Of a DNA stretch of 64,000 bases, positions 30,722-41,821 are shown piece after piece. The notes beneath the pieces are model-generated. The model did no database searches, was not told the origin of the DNA, and saw only the letters and a list, made by a program, of their open reading frames with translations. This DNA is from Endomicrobium sp. (GTDB taxonomy: Bacteria > Elusimicrobiota > Endomicrobiia > Endomicrobiales > Endomicrobiaceae). The stretch lies in assembly GCA_031261715.1 (NCBI GenBank), contig JAISJB010000001.1, forward strand, positions 186,001-250,000, in the 5' to 3' direction. Position 1 is the first letter of the stretch; each line of letters starts with the position of its first letter. A program made the position numbers and the translations under genes.

Positions 30722-32251
30722 TTAATCTATATATTCTAGCAATGAACTACTTCTACTAGGATGTCTTAATTTTCTTATAGCTTTAGCTTCAATTTGTCTG
30801 ACTCGTTCTCTTGTTACTCCAAATTTTTTTCCTACTTCTTCTAGAGTGCTAGGATAGCCATTATCAATTCCATACCTTAAATTAATAATTTCAGCTTCAC
30901 GTTGTGTTAATGTTTTCAACACTTTTTGTAGCTCAAAACGTAATCTATAATGTCTAGTTTTAATAATAGGATTTGGATTTGTATGATCTTCTATAAAATC
31001 TTCTAAACATGAATCTTCTTCTTCTCCAACAGGCATTGCTAATGAAATAGGTTCTTGCATCATTTTTAATATTCTTCTAATTTTATCTTCTGTAAGTTTT
31101 AAATTCTTTGCGTATTCAGTAATATAAGGCTCTCTTCCAATAGTCTGCTGAATCTTTTTCTTAAATTTAGTAAGTTTAGATATCATTTCTCTCATATGCA
31201 CAGGAATACGTATTGTTCTAGCTTGATCTGCAATAGCACGGTTAATAGATTGTCTAATCCACCATGTAGCATATGTTGAAAATTTAAATCCTTTTTTCCA
31301 TTCAAATTTTTCTACTGCTTTAGATAATCCAAGATTTCCTTCTTGAATTAAATCAGCTAATTCAAGATTGCTAGCCCCAACGTGTTTTTTTGCAATAGAT
31401 ACAACTAATCTAAAGTTAGCTTCTATTAATTTGATCTTATCTTGATGGATTATAGATTCTATCTCTTGAATTTTTTTATATATTGTAAGTATTTCATCTA
31501 CAGTTACATTAGAACCGTCTAATAAATTATTTTGTTTTACTAATAATAGTGCTAGTCTATTAATATCTTTCTTAATATCTATATCTTGTATTGAATCATT
31601 ACATAAAGTTTTATATATCTTACCATTAGTATAATCTTTTAAAATATTTTTAATATTTACATTTATCACAGAGTTGTTACTATATTTGCGTTCTATTTTT
31701 CTTATATTAAGTTTTATATCATTTAATTTTTTCGCTACTGTTTTAACTTTGTTAATAATTCGCTTAATTTTTTCTTGATTAAGATTTAAGCCATAGATCA
31801 TATTTACTATGTCTTTGTTCAGTTCACTTATTTTGTTTATATATGTAGCTTTAACATGTGGTAATATTGTGGTTACATTTAATTTGTTTTCATAGTTATG
31901 TATATCTTTTTCAATATGTCTAATTTTCATTACTACCTGTTGTAATTTATTAGTCATTCCTATAAGCTCAGATTTTGATTTCCTACCTCTAGGCATAAGC
32001 TCTTTTGGAGTCATTTCATCTTGACTAATTAGTGTGTTCCAATTTTTTATTTCTTTTATAATAAAAGGAGATTCTAAAACTATAAGTTTTAATTTGTTTT
32101 CATTTTCTTTTATATTCTTCGCAATTTTAAGCTCAGAATGTCTTTCTAGAAGTGGAACTTGGGCCATTTCACTTAAATACATTTTAACTGGATTTATTTC
32201 ATCTTCTTGCTCGCTATGCTCAATAAATTGTTCTATATTATTGATTTCCAT
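30722..32251 (-). CDS. rpoD: RNA polymerase primary sigma factor (region 1.1 apparently absent)
   Basis: [21 protein letters not shown] (1.2), [54 protein letters not shown] (2), [20 protein letters not shown] (4.2). Confidence 0.96.
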   Translation of the reverse strand: MEINNIEQFIEHSEQEDEINPVKMYLSEMAQVPLLERHSELKIAKNIKENENKLKLIVLESPFIIKEIKNWNTLISQDEMTPKELMPRGRKSKSELIGMTNKLQQVVMKIRHIEKDIHNYENKLNVTTILPHVKATYINKISELNKDIVNMIYGLNLNQEKIKRIINKVKTVAKKLNDIKLNIRKIERKYSNNSVINVNIKNILKDYTNGKIYKTLCNDSIQDIDIKKDINRLALLLVKQNNLLDGSNVTVDEILTIYKKIQEIESIIHQDKIKLIEANFRLVVSIAKKHVGASNLELADLIQEGNLGLSKAVEKFEWKKGFKFSTYATWWIRQSINRAIADQARTIRIPVHMREMISKLTKFKKKIQQTIGREPYITEYAKNLKLTEDKIRRILKMMQEPISLAMPVGEEEDSCLEDFIEDHTNPNPIIKTRHYRLRFELQKVLKTLTQREAEIINLRYGIDNGYPSTLEEVGKKFGVTRERVRQIEAKAIRKLRHPSRSSSLLEYID

Positions 32252-34017
32252 TTACCTTTTCCTGGATTTTTTAATATTTTTAACAACTTTGTATATTCTA
32301 GTAACATTTCTTTGTCCTTATTACTCTCTGTCATTAATGAAAGCTTTTTCATCATTAATATCATTTTTTCTTTTATTTTATTTTTTTTAATATCTTGTAA
32401 CATAATCATAAAAGCTTGATCAATATTACTATATTGTATTTTGTTAAATATTAATTCAGAAAACCACTTTTTATCTGATTGTGTAATTAATGTATTAAGT
32501 ATTTCAATTTCTGTGAATCCTATACTTATTAATTTAAAAACTTTTCTACATTTTGTGTCATTAAATACATTACAACTAAGTTTTTTTACATAATTTCTAT
32601 TATTTAAAATCAGATTTAACATATTCTCTTCTAGTGACATCAATACTCTTTTATCTTTGTATTGCATAATATAATGGTTATTTAATAAATTTTGTTTATG
32701 TTTACCATTTTTTATTCTATCATATTCGTTTACAATAATTTTTTCATCAATATCAAAATAATTTGCAATATAACTTATCCATTCCATACTAACAATTACA
32801 TTATTGGTTGTAGAAATAAAAGATATTAATTTGTCTATAATTTGAGCTTTCATCTCAGCAGATATATTCATTTTATTATTTGATACTTCTTTATATATTT
32901 TTTTAATCATAAAATCTATTGGTGTTATGGAATTATGGTTTACAAGTTTAGAAAATTCCTTAATACCATACTGTATGATGTATTCATCAATATCTATATT
33001 ATTTGGTAATTGTACAACTCTACAAGTTACACCTAATGGAAGCAAAATTTCTAGAGATTTATGAGTAGTTTGTATTCCAGCGTTGTCAGAATCTAATATT
33101 AAAGTAATATTTTTAGAATATCTAGCAATTAATTTTGCTTGTTCTCTTGTAAAAGCTGTACCTAAAATTGCAACAACATTAGGTATTTGAAATTGATGTA
33201 AAACAAGTACATCCATATAACCCTCTACTATAATAATATGCTTATTTTTAAGCAAACTAGGTAAAGCTTGAAAAAAGCCGTAAAGATGCTTTGATTTTGA
33301 ATAAACTAAAGTTTCAGGAGTATTAATATATTTGGATTTTATATTAGATTCAAAAACTCTACCACCAAATGCTATAACCATTCCATTAATATTATAAATT
33401 GGAAAAACAATTCTTCTTGACATATATTCAAAATAAATTTTTTTATCATTTTTTCCGACTATCCCTGCTTTTTGTAAGTCATTTATAGTATATCCATCTT
33501 TTAACAATTTATCTCGTATAAAATAATTATTAGGAGCAAACCCAAGTTTGAACTGATGTATTATTTCATCATTTAGTCCTCTTTGATACAAATATTTAAT
33601 AACGTTCTGTGTTTCATTATATCTATTATTAATTAAATAGTTATGATAATAAGTTGCAGTTTTATTTAAAATATTTAGGATCTTTGCATTACCGTCAATG
33701 AAGTTATCATTATGTCCATATAATTCATCTAGATTTATCCCACTTTGTTTAGAAAGTATTTTAAAAGCATCAAACCAAGATACATTATTAATAAGCATTA
33801 TAAAATTAAAAATATTACCGCTCACATTACAACCAAAACATTTAAAAATGCCTTTATCTGAATTGACTACAAAAGATGGATGCGTGTCATTATGAAATGG
33901 ACAGAGAGTTATCCAATTATTTCCAACTTGTCTTAAATCTGGTAAATACTCACCAATAACAAGTTCTATTTTATTTAACTCTTTTATTTTATTAATAAGA
34001 CCTTCAGGTATAGACAT
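32233..34017 (-). CDS. dnaG: DNA primase
   Basis: Zinc finger [52 protein letters not shown]. Confidence 0.95.
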   Translation of the reverse strand: MSIPEGLINKIKELNKIELVIGEYLPDLRQVGNNWITLCPFHNDTHPSFVVNSDKGIFKCFGCNVSGNIFNFIMLINNVSWFDAFKILSKQSGINLDELYGHNDNFIDGNAKILNILNKTATYYHNYLINNRYNETQNVIKYLYQRGLNDEIIHQFKLGFAPNNYFIRDKLLKDGYTINDLQKAGIVGKNDKKIYFEYMSRRIVFPIYNINGMVIAFGGRVFESNIKSKYINTPETLVYSKSKHLYGFFQALPSLLKNKHIIIVEGYMDVLVLHQFQIPNVVAILGTAFTREQAKLIARYSKNITLILDSDNAGIQTTHKSLEILLPLGVTCRVVQLPNNIDIDEYIIQYGIKEFSKLVNHNSITPIDFMIKKIYKEVSNNKMNISAEMKAQIIDKLISFISTTNNVIVSMEWISYIANYFDIDEKIIVNEYDRIKNGKHKQNLLNNHYIMQYKDKRVLMSLEENMLNLILNNRNYVKKLSCNVFNDTKCRKVFKLISIGFTEIEILNTLITQSDKKWFSELIFNKIQYSNIDQAFMIMLQDIKKNKIKEKMILMMKKLSLMTESNKDKEMLLEYTKLLKILKNPGKGKWKSII

Positions 34018-34053
34018 ATTTTATTGATTTCTAATATGACATTTCTTGTTTTA

Positions 34054-34260
34054 TTATTTATACCATCTACTTTCTTTTAACATTTTACGACGTATTTTTC
34101 TTTTGATTTCAGCAAGTTTTTCTTTTTTTATTATACTTGGTGGTTTATAAAATTCACGTTTTTTTATCTCTTGCATTATTCCATTTTTTTCACATTCTCT
34201 TTTAAAACGTCTAATAGCTTCTTCTATTGATTCCCCTTCTCTTACTTTAATATTAACCAT
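34054..34260 (-). CDS. rpsU: 30S ribosomal protein S21
   Basis: 68 aa basic protein; [37 protein letters not shown]. Confidence 0.93.
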   Translation of the reverse strand: MVNIKVREGESIEEAIRRFKRECEKNGIMQEIKKREFYKPPSIIKKEKLAEIKRKIRRKMLKESRWYK

Positions 34261-34336
34261 TATATAATTACCTACCTTTTAACTAATATTTTTTAATAAA
34301 TTACATTATAAATAATATAAAATAAAGTAATCTTCT

Positions 34337-34729
34337 TTATCCAGGTGGCCAATTTAATTGTTTCCCACCAAGTAGATGATAATGCAAGTGATAAATAGTT
34401 TGTCCCCCATATATTCCACAATTATTAACTACCCTAAAGCCATTTTTTAATTCATCAAATTGTTTTGCTATTTTTGATATATAAATTTGTATCATTCCTA
34501 GTATTTCTATATGTTCTTCTGATACAATACTTAAACTATCTATGTGTTGTTTAGGGACAATAATTATATGAATTGGGGCTTGAGGATTAATGTCTAAAAA
34601 GGCATATATGTTATTATTATCAAAAACTTTATTAGATGAAATATTTCCTTTAGATATTTCACAAAATAAACATTTTTCTATATTATTACAATTTTTACTT
34701 GTATGTTTAATATATTTTATCTTGTTCAA
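34337..34729 (-). CDS. HIT family (Hint-like) nucleotide-binding protein
   Basis: CLFCEISKGNISSNKVF, PKQHIDSL, HIT triad region YHLHYHLLGGKQL. Confidence 0.92.
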   Translation of the reverse strand: MNKIKYIKHTSKNCNNIEKCLFCEISKGNISSNKVFDNNNIYAFLDINPQAPIHIIIVPKQHIDSLSIVSEEHIEILGMIQIYISKIAKQFDELKNGFRVVNNCGIYGGQTIYHLHYHLLGGKQLNWPPG

Positions 34730-35462
34730 AATATTTATTTTTCCTCCAAGTTAATAATGTATTATAAGTAATGAAATATTTTTCATTTTTATGAATTAGC
34801 TTACTAGTATTGTTATTAAATATTTGAAAAGTTAAAGCATCTTTTACAGTAAATTGACCAATACTATAACGTCTTAAATCTTTTACAACTGCTCCACATC
34901 CATAAATTTTGCCAATATCACGAACTAAACTTCTTATATATGTTCCTTTTGAACAATTAACTTTTATGTATACAATATTAGCACTACATGATAAAAAATC
35001 AATTTTATATATAGTAATTCTTTTAGCCATCCTTTGAACAGAAACATTATGCCTTGCAAATTCGTAAAGTTTTTTACCATGATATTTAACTGCAGAATAC
35101 ATTGGTGGAATTTGTAAAATATTGCCTTCAAACATACTAAATATTTTTTTCATTTTCTTTATATCTATATTTGAAACATGTTCTTTCCGAATGATAATTC
35201 CTGTTACATCATCCGTTGTGCTGGTAATCCCTAATATAAAAGAACAAAAATACACTTTATTTGTTTGTGTTAATTGATATTGAAATTTTGTAGCTATACC
35301 TACTAAAACAAGCAAAAGACCTGTTGCATTTGGATCTAAAGTGCCACAATGTCCAACTTTTGATAAATTTAATAAAAGTTTTAATTTAGTAATAGCTTTA
35401 AATGAAGTTACACCCTTGGGTTTATCTAATAATAATAAACCTATAATATTTGCATTATTCAT
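34707..35462 (-). CDS. truB: tRNA pseudouridine(55) synthase
   Basis: GLLLLDKPKGVTSF, KVGHCGTLDPNATGLLLV, CSKGTYIRSLVRDIG. Confidence 0.95.
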   Translation of the reverse strand: MNNANIIGLLLLDKPKGVTSFKAITKLKLLLNLSKVGHCGTLDPNATGLLLVLVGIATKFQYQLTQTNKVYFCSFILGITSTTDDVTGIIIRKEHVSNIDIKKMKKIFSMFEGNILQIPPMYSAVKYHGKKLYEFARHNVSVQRMAKRITIYKIDFLSCSANIVYIKVNCSKGTYIRSLVRDIGKIYGCGAVVKDLRRYSIGQFTVKDALTFQIFNNNTSKLIHKNEKYFITYNTLLTWRKNKYFEQDKIY

Positions 35463-36448
35463 AAAATATCTACTAATTTAGTGTTGATATAATTTATAAC
35501 TAATTTGACTGCTTTATCTATATTAATCTTCAGTATACATCCAGCAGCGTTGATATGTCCTCCTCCATTGAATTCTTTAGCAATATCTAAAACGTTAATA
35601 TTTTCAACAGAACGATAGCTAACTTTAGTAGTGATACTGTTTAATTCTTCAAAAACACAACCAATTTTCACATTATGTATTTTTAATATGTAATTTATTA
35701 TTCCATGACTATCTTGATATGTTGTATTAGTTTTCTGTAACATATTTTGTGTAAGAACTATATAAGCAAGTTTATTATTTAGACTTGTTTTGATGTTACA
35801 CAAAGCTAATCCAAGTAATTTTAAATAATTAATATTATAATTTGCATAAATATTTTTATATATGTTATTTATATTAATATTATATTTCATCAGTTTTGCA
35901 CAAGCAATGTGCGATTGTTTGGTAGTATTTAAGTTTTGAAAACATCCTGTGTCAGTTAAAATTCCAGTATACAAACATTCAGCTTCATTTTTAGTCAGTT
36001 TAATTTTCATTTGTTCAAATATTTTAAGTACAAGTTCAGCAGTTGAAGAAGAAGAAGACATAATATAGTTAACATCTCCAATATATTTACAATTAACATG
36101 ATGATCTATATTGATTATTTTTTTAAATTGTTTATAAGTAACTATATTACCTATTCTAGTTAAGTTAGATACTTCTAACATTATGGCACAATCAAATGTG
36201 CCATATTCTCTAATTGTTTGCTTTATATTATTAGTACCTATAAGAAAATCTAATGATGTTGGAATTTGATCTATCGAATAAGTGCATGCTTGTTTATGTA
36301 ATCTAGTAAGAAGAGAAGTTATAGCTATTGCAGATCCCAAACTATCGCCATCATGTCTTATGTGTCCAGCAATAAAAAAAGTTTTAGAATTGTGAATTAT
36401 TTTGATAATATTAGAAATTGCTTGTAATTCATTATTATTTATATACAT
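35459..36448 (-). CDS. DHH/DHHA1 family phosphoesterase (NrnA-like)
   Basis: GHIRHDGDSLGSAIAI, NIDHHVNCKYIGDVNYI, GGGHINAAGC. Confidence 0.9.
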   Translation of the reverse strand: MYINNNELQAISNIIKIIHNSKTFFIAGHIRHDGDSLGSAIAITSLLTRLHKQACTYSIDQIPTSLDFLIGTNNIKQTIREYGTFDCAIMLEVSNLTRIGNIVTYKQFKKIINIDHHVNCKYIGDVNYIMSSSSSTAELVLKIFEQMKIKLTKNEAECLYTGILTDTGCFQNLNTTKQSHIACAKLMKYNININNIYKNIYANYNINYLKLLGLALCNIKTSLNNKLAYIVLTQNMLQKTNTTYQDSHGIINYILKIHNVKIGCVFEELNSITTKVSYRSVENINVLDIAKEFNGGGHINAAGCILKINIDKAVKLVINYINTKLVDIL

Positions 36449-36450
36449 TT

Positions 36451-36819
36451 TTATTTTTTATTACTTAATTTTTGTTCTTTTGCAACTTGATTCAATATAT
36501 TGTGTATCCTATTAGCTTTTTCATTAGTATTATCAAATATAAAACGTATACTTGGTATATATCTTAAATGTATAGAGGTTGCTATTTTATATCTTATATG
36601 TTTCAGATTTCGATTAAGAATTTTAAATACTTTTTGTTTAATTTCATTGTTACTTAAAACAGAATAATAAATTTTACAATTTAATAAGTCTTTTGTAAGT
36701 ACAACGTCCATAATAGTTACCAAAATATTATCTAGTTCTATTATATTTCTAATATTAGAAGATACAATTTGTTTTATTAGAACGCCAACTCTAGTAGATC
36801 TGTTATATGGTAATAACAT
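36451..36819 (-). CDS. rbfA: 30S ribosome-binding factor A
   Basis: KH-like fold protein in infB-rbfA-truB context; HLRYIPSIRFIFDN near the C-terminus. Confidence 0.85.
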   Translation of the reverse strand: MLLPYNRSTRVGVLIKQIVSSNIRNIIELDNILVTIMDVVLTKDLLNCKIYYSVLSNNEIKQKVFKILNRNLKHIRYKIATSIHLRYIPSIRFIFDNTNEKANRIHNILNQVAKEQKLSNKK

Positions 36820-36833
36820 ATATAAGTTCCTAG

Positions 36834-38468
36834 TTAATTTTTAATTGTTTCTATAACGAAATTCTCTATTATGTCATTTATTTGAATATCTTTAATATTA
36901 TTGTTAATACTTATACCACATTCGTATCCTACTTCAACTTCATGAATATCTTCTTTGAATCTTTTTAAAGAAGATATATTACTTTCGCAAACAAGTTTAT
37001 TATTACGTAGTAATTTTATTTTAGAATTATTACGAATTTTGCCATTAATCACATAACAACCATATATAATTTTTGAATTTGATAACTTAAATATTTTTTT
37101 GACACTTGCTCTACCAAGTACTCTTGTTTCTATAATTGGATCCAACATATTTGTCATAAGAGTTTTAATATTAAGTGCAACTTCTGGTAAAAGCTTATAT
37201 AACTTAATGTCAACTTTTTTTAATTTTGCTAACTTTAGAATTAATTTATCTAAATGTATATTAAATGCTATTATAAGTGCGTTTGAAACACTTGCTAAAT
37301 CAATGTCAGACTTTGTAATTAACCCTACACTTTTGGATATAATTTTTAAATTTATTCCAGGCATTTTATTAATCGCTTTTAAATCACCGATTAATGCTTC
37401 TAATGTTCCTTTAACATCAGTTTTAATAATAATTTTCAACTCTTTAACTGATTTTTCTAATATAGAAGTTGAAATTTTTTGTGTATCAATACCATGATGA
37501 TACATTATGATTTCTTCTTTCTTATTATCAACTATCTTCTTTGCCTCTACTTCATCAGCAACTATACTAAATTTGTCACCAACTTGTGGAACTTCATTAA
37601 TTCCATAAATTTTAATAGGAGTACTTGGTAGAGCAATTTGTAATTTTTGGTTATGTTCATTTAGTATAGCTCTGACTTTAGCATAAGTCTGTCCTATAAC
37701 TAAATTATCACTAAGTTTTAGTGTTCCATCTTGAATTAATAATGTGGCAACAGGTCCTACATGTTTATCAAGCTGTGCTTCAAGAACTATACCAGTAGCT
37801 TGTGTATCGTAATTTGCTTTTAATTCCATCATATCAGCTTTAAGTATGATCATTTCAAGTAATAAATTAATATTGATTTTATTTTTTGCAGATATATTAA
37901 TTATTATAGTATCACCACCCCAACTTTCATAAATAAGACCATATTTACTAAGATCATGCATTATTTTTTGTGGATCTGCATTTGGTAAATCTATTTTATT
38001 AATTGCAATAATAATAGGCACATTTTCACTTTTAGCTTGGTTAATTATTTCTATAGTTTGAGCTTTCAGTCCTTCTGTAGCAGAGATCACTAACAATATA
38101 ATATCTGTTATTTTTATACCTCTAGAACGCATTGTTACAAATATTTCATGCCCAGGAGTATCTAAAAAAGTTATACTTGAACCTTTCATTACTTCTACTT
38201 TATATGCTTTAATATGTTGTGTAATTTCACCATATTCTGAAGATACAACATTACTATTACGTATTGCATCTAATAGTGATGTTTTTCCATGATCAACATG
38301 TCCCATAATGCTAACTATTGGAGGACGTAATGTATTGAGATTTTTATTTTTTTTTATCGTGCATTGATCAATATGTTTATTCTTTTTTAACATATTACTT
38401 CTATTTATACTATTTTTATTATTTTTCTTAATAGCAACATTTTGTATTTTTTTAGATGTGTTATTCAT
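36834..38468 (-). CDS. infB: translation initiation factor IF-2 (short N-terminus)
   Basis: PPIVSIMGHVDHGKTSLLDAIR, FLDTPGHEIFVTMRSRG, INKIDLP. Confidence 0.96.
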   Translation of the reverse strand: MNNTSKKIQNVAIKKNNKNSINRSNMLKKNKHIDQCTIKKNKNLNTLRPPIVSIMGHVDHGKTSLLDAIRNSNVVSSEYGEITQHIKAYKVEVMKGSSITFLDTPGHEIFVTMRSRGIKITDIILLVISATEGLKAQTIEIINQAKSENVPIIIAINKIDLPNADPQKIMHDLSKYGLIYESWGGDTIIINISAKNKININLLLEMIILKADMMELKANYDTQATGIVLEAQLDKHVGPVATLLIQDGTLKLSDNLVIGQTYAKVRAILNEHNQKLQIALPSTPIKIYGINEVPQVGDKFSIVADEVEAKKIVDNKKEEIIMYHHGIDTQKISTSILEKSVKELKIIIKTDVKGTLEALIGDLKAINKMPGINLKIISKSVGLITKSDIDLASVSNALIIAFNIHLDKLILKLAKLKKVDIKLYKLLPEVALNIKTLMTNMLDPIIETRVLGRASVKKIFKLSNSKIIYGCYVINGKIRNNSKIKLLRNNKLVCESNISSLKRFKEDIHEVEVGYECGISINNNIKDIQINDIIENFVIETIKN

Positions 38469-38496
38469 TTTATTTTTTTTATTGTTATATATAATT

Positions 38497-39723
38497 TTAT
38501 TCCTTTTTACTTTGCAGAACCACTGTTATTTTATTTGCAGTTTTAGGGCCAATTCCTTTAAAAGCTAATAAATCATTTATTGATAATTTAAAAAGTTCAG
38601 ATATATTATTTACTCCTGCATTTATGAGTATTTTGATAACATATTTACTAATACCTAACGCATTTAGTTGTTGCAATGATGTTATCTTACCGTCCTGTTG
38701 CTTTTTATCAGATTTAACATTAATATACCATCCTGTCAACTTAGTAGCAAGTCTGACATTATGGCCATTTTTACCTATTGCTAATGATAACATATTATCA
38801 TTAACTATAGCTTCTATTTGTTTATTTTTCTCAGATGTAACTGTAACAGTTAGTACCTTAGCTGGAGACAATGAATTCGCTACATAAATTTTTATATCAT
38901 CTGAATAAGGAACTAAATCTATTCTTTCACCTTTCAATTCTTCTATTATAGGTTTAATTCTAATACCATTAATTCCAACACAAGCCCCTATAGGATCTAC
39001 CTTAATATTATGTGATATTAATGCTATTTTTGTTCTAATCCCTGGTTCTCTTACAATTCCAATGATTTCTACTATTTTTTCATATATCTCAGGAACTTCT
39101 AATTCAAAAAGTTTTCTTACAAATTGAGTACTTGTTCTAGATAATACAATTCCTGAATTTTTATTATTTTTATCAACCTTGATAATGACACTTCTTATTC
39201 TTTGTCCAATGCAAAACCTTTCATTTGGAACTTGTTCACTAATTGGAAGTATAGCTTCTGTATTGTCTAAATCTACTATAATATTTCTATTTATTATTCT
39301 ATATATAATACCACTTATAATTTGTCCAAGTTTTTTCGTCATTTCATCAAATAATGAATTCCTTTCTGATTCCTTAATTTTTTGTGTTATAACTTGTTTT
39401 GCTGTTTGTGCTGCAATACGAGAAAAATCTTGGACATTTAATGGTATTTTAACTTTATCTCCTATCATGACGTTAGTTAAGTTATGTATGCTAATTTCTA
39501 ATAGTGGATTACGAACTTTATCAACTGCACTTTTAATTACATTAACAATCATCTCACCACTAATACAGTTAACATTAGCTTCAACTATTACATGTTTTCC
39601 TACATGTTTTTTACAAGCTGATACCAATGCATTTTCAATAATATGTACAATATCTTCTTTTTTAATATTCTTATCTTTTTCAATTTGTTCAAGAATAACT
39701 AATAATTCTGACTTTTCTGTCAT
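38497..39723 (-). CDS. nusA: transcription termination/antitermination protein NusA
   Basis: S1/KH architecture with GACVGINGIRIKPIIEELKGERIDLVPYSDD, LAIGKNGHNVRLATKLTGW; C-terminal helix-hairpin-helix. Confidence 0.95.
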   Translation of the reverse strand: MTEKSELLVILEQIEKDKNIKKEDIVHIIENALVSACKKHVGKHVIVEANVNCISGEMIVNVIKSAVDKVRNPLLEISIHNLTNVMIGDKVKIPLNVQDFSRIAAQTAKQVITQKIKESERNSLFDEMTKKLGQIISGIIYRIINRNIIVDLDNTEAILPISEQVPNERFCIGQRIRSVIIKVDKNNKNSGIVLSRTSTQFVRKLFELEVPEIYEKIVEIIGIVREPGIRTKIALISHNIKVDPIGACVGINGIRIKPIIEELKGERIDLVPYSDDIKIYVANSLSPAKVLTVTVTSEKNKQIEAIVNDNMLSLAIGKNGHNVRLATKLTGWYINVKSDKKQQDGKITSLQQLNALGISKYVIKILINAGVNNISELFKLSINDLLAFKGIGPKTANKITVVLQSKKE

Positions 39724-39793
39724 ACTTTTTCTCCAGGAAAGAAGTTTAGTTTAATTTGATTAATATAATTAAAAGTTAACTAGTTAAATTTAT

Positions 39794-40465
39794 TTACAGT
39801 TTACTATTGACTAAGATACTTGGACCCATAGTTGATGATAAATAAATACTTTTTAAGTAATTATTTGTTGTTGATGATTTAATAACATTGTGAATAAAAT
39901 AACGAACATTTTCTACAAGTTGATAATCTTGAAATGATGCTTTACCTATTGCTATATGTATTATTCCATAAGAATCATTTTTATATTCAATACGACCAAG
40001 CTTCAACTCTTTAATAGTTGTAGACAAATCAAAAGTGATAGTTCCAGATTTTACATTTGGCATTAATCTTCTTGGTCCTAAAATATTTGCAACTTTACTT
40101 AAGTCTTTCATAATGTCAGGAGTTGCTATTAAGACATCAAAATCAATCTTTCCATTTATAATACTATCAATTAAGTTTTCAAATCCTACAAAATCAGCGC
40201 CTGATAATTGTGCGTCTCTTTGTTTTTCTCCTTTTGTACAAACAGCAATTTTTATTTGTTTATTAATACTATGAGGAAGTACAATAAGACCTCTAATTGA
40301 TTGACTGTTATTATTTTTTAGATTAATACCTAATTTAATATGTGCCTCAATTGTTTCATCAAACTTAGCTGTTGATGTTTTTTTAACAATAGAAATTGCC
40401 TCATTTATGGAATATGATTTTCCTTTGTCAATTAATTTTTTTAAATTTTGTAACCTTTTTCCCAT
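39794..40465 (-). CDS. rplA: 50S ribosomal protein L1
   Basis: AKFDETIEAHIKLGINLKNNNSQSIRGLIVLPHS, LGPRRLMPNVKSGTI; adjacent to rplK. Confidence 0.95.
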   Translation of the reverse strand: MGKRLQNLKKLIDKGKSYSINEAISIVKKTSTAKFDETIEAHIKLGINLKNNNSQSIRGLIVLPHSINKQIKIAVCTKGEKQRDAQLSGADFVGFENLIDSIINGKIDFDVLIATPDIMKDLSKVANILGPRRLMPNVKSGTITFDLSTTIKELKLGRIEYKNDSYGIIHIAIGKASFQDYQLVENVRYFIHNVIKSSTTNNYLKSIYLSSTMGPSILVNSKL

Positions 40466-40483
40466 TTTATAATTTTCCCTATA

Positions 40484-40921
40484 TCAATTTTCATTATCTA
40501 CAATATCAATTCCCATACTTCTGATTGTCCCTTTAACCATGTTCTTTGCAGCAATTAAATTACCTTGTACATTTAAATCTGACATTTTGACTTTAGCTAT
40601 TTCTTCAATTTGTTTATCTGTTATTTTTCCAACTTTATTTCTATTTGGAATAGCAGAAGCTTTTGCAATACCTACAATTTTTTTAACTAAAACAGATACT
40701 GGTGGATTTTTAGTTATAAATGAAAATGTTCTATCTTCAAATATAGTAATAACTGTTGGTACTATTATACCATGTTCTAAATTTTTTGTTTTCTCATTAA
40801 ACTGCTTACAAAAGTTCATAATATTAATACCGTGTGGTCCTAAAGCAGAACCTACTGGAGGAGTTGGATTAGCTTCTCCAGCTTGAATTTGTAATTTAAT
40901 GATTATTTTAATATTTTTCAT
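40484..40921 (-). CDS. rplK: 50S ribosomal protein L11
   Basis: [49 protein letters not shown]. Confidence 0.96.
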   Translation of the reverse strand: MKNIKIIIKLQIQAGEANPTPPVGSALGPHGINIMNFCKQFNEKTKNLEHGIIVPTVITIFEDRTFSFITKNPPVSVLVKKIVGIAKASAIPNRNKVGKITDKQIEEIAKVKMSDLNVQGNLIAAKNMVKGTIRSMGIDIVDNEN

Positions 40922-40950
40922 CGATCAGTTACCTCTTGTTATACATTGTT

Positions 40951-41481
40951 TCACATTTTTTCAACTTGTAAAAAATCTAGCTCAACTGGAGTAGGTCTAC
41001 CAAAAATAGATACCATAACTCTTAATTTACCTTTTTCTTGATTAATTTCCTCTACCATTCCAACAAAATGTTTAAATGGACCATCAATGATACGAACATT
41101 TTCTTCTTTATCAAATAATATTGCAGGTTTAGGTTTTGAATCTTTTGTACATATAATATTTTTAATAAGATTATTTACTTCATCCTGTGTCATTGGTATA
41201 GGTTTAACCCCGCCTAAAAATCCTGTTACCCCATTAATACTAGTAACAAGAGAATAAGTAATATCATTAATAGCCATCTCAATAAAAATATAGCTAGGAT
41301 AAAATTTCCTTTTTCTAATATTTTTTTTATTTTTCTTAACTAATATTATCTCTTCAGTAGGAATTAATATTTGTGAAATAAATTTTTGTATGTCTAAATT
41401 AGCTATACTAACTTCCAATTTCTTTTTAACTTTATATTCATATCCTGAGTAGGTATGAACAATATACCAGCGATATAACAT
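40951..41481 (-). CDS. nusG: transcription termination/antitermination protein NusG
   Basis: RWYIVHTYSGYEYKVKKKLE, RKFYPSYIFIEM, KOW region VRIIDGPFKHFVGMVEEINQEKGKLRV. Confidence 0.96.
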   Translation of the reverse strand: MLYRWYIVHTYSGYEYKVKKKLEVSIANLDIQKFISQILIPTEEIILVKKNKKNIRKRKFYPSYIFIEMAINDITYSLVTSINGVTGFLGGVKPIPMTQDEVNNLIKNIICTKDSKPKPAILFDKEENVRIIDGPFKHFVGMVEEINQEKGKLRVMVSIFGRPTPVELDFLQVEKM

Positions 41482-41494
41482 TTATACTCCATAT

Positions 41495-41734
41495 TTATAA
41501 TATTAAGCTAATAACTTTATGTATAAAAAAATCAATTACTCCAATAAACACAGCTATTACAACTATAACTACCAAAATCATGAAAAAGTTTATTAAAACC
41601 TTTTTAGGTTGTATCCAATCTACGTTTTGTAATTCGTAAAATATATTTCTAGTAAAAGTAGCAGCTTTCAAAAACAGTGATATAATAAAGTTAGTTCTCA
41701 TAATTCGATAATACAAAACCCAATTACTCCCCAT
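41495..41734 (-). CDS. secE: preprotein translocase subunit SecE
   Basis: Single-TM small protein with ELQNVDWIQPKKVL...VVIVVIAVFIGVIDFFI, immediately upstream of nusG. Confidence 0.9.
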   Translation of the reverse strand: MGSNWVLYYRIMRTNFIISLFLKAATFTRNIFYELQNVDWIQPKKVLINFFMILVVIVVIAVFIGVIDFFIHKVISLIL

Positions 41735-41736
41735 AC

Positions 41737-41810
41737 AGGGGTAGAAGGACTCGAACCTTCAAAACTGGTTTTGGAGACCAGCAGTTTAAACCAATTAAGC
41801 CTATACCCCT
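41737..41810 (-). tRNA. tRNA-Trp (anticodon CCA)
   Basis: Acceptor AGGGGTA/TACCCCT; anticodon arm CTGGT-CTCCAAA-ACCAG. Confidence 0.94.
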
Positions 41811-41821
41811 TTTTTTGTCTT

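Noticed and set aside
32034-32419. Overlapping plus-strand ORFs of 118 and 70 aa
   Set aside because: Antisense to the rpoD start and dnaG end; F/I/L/S-rich with no family signal
39179-39754. 191 aa plus-strand ORF
   Set aside because: Antisense to nusA, which has clear motifs; hydrophobic translation is an artefact of the complementary strand
39776-39787. TTAACTAGTTAA 12-nt palindrome between nusA and rplA
   Set aside because: Short AT-rich palindromes are expected by chance at this base composition
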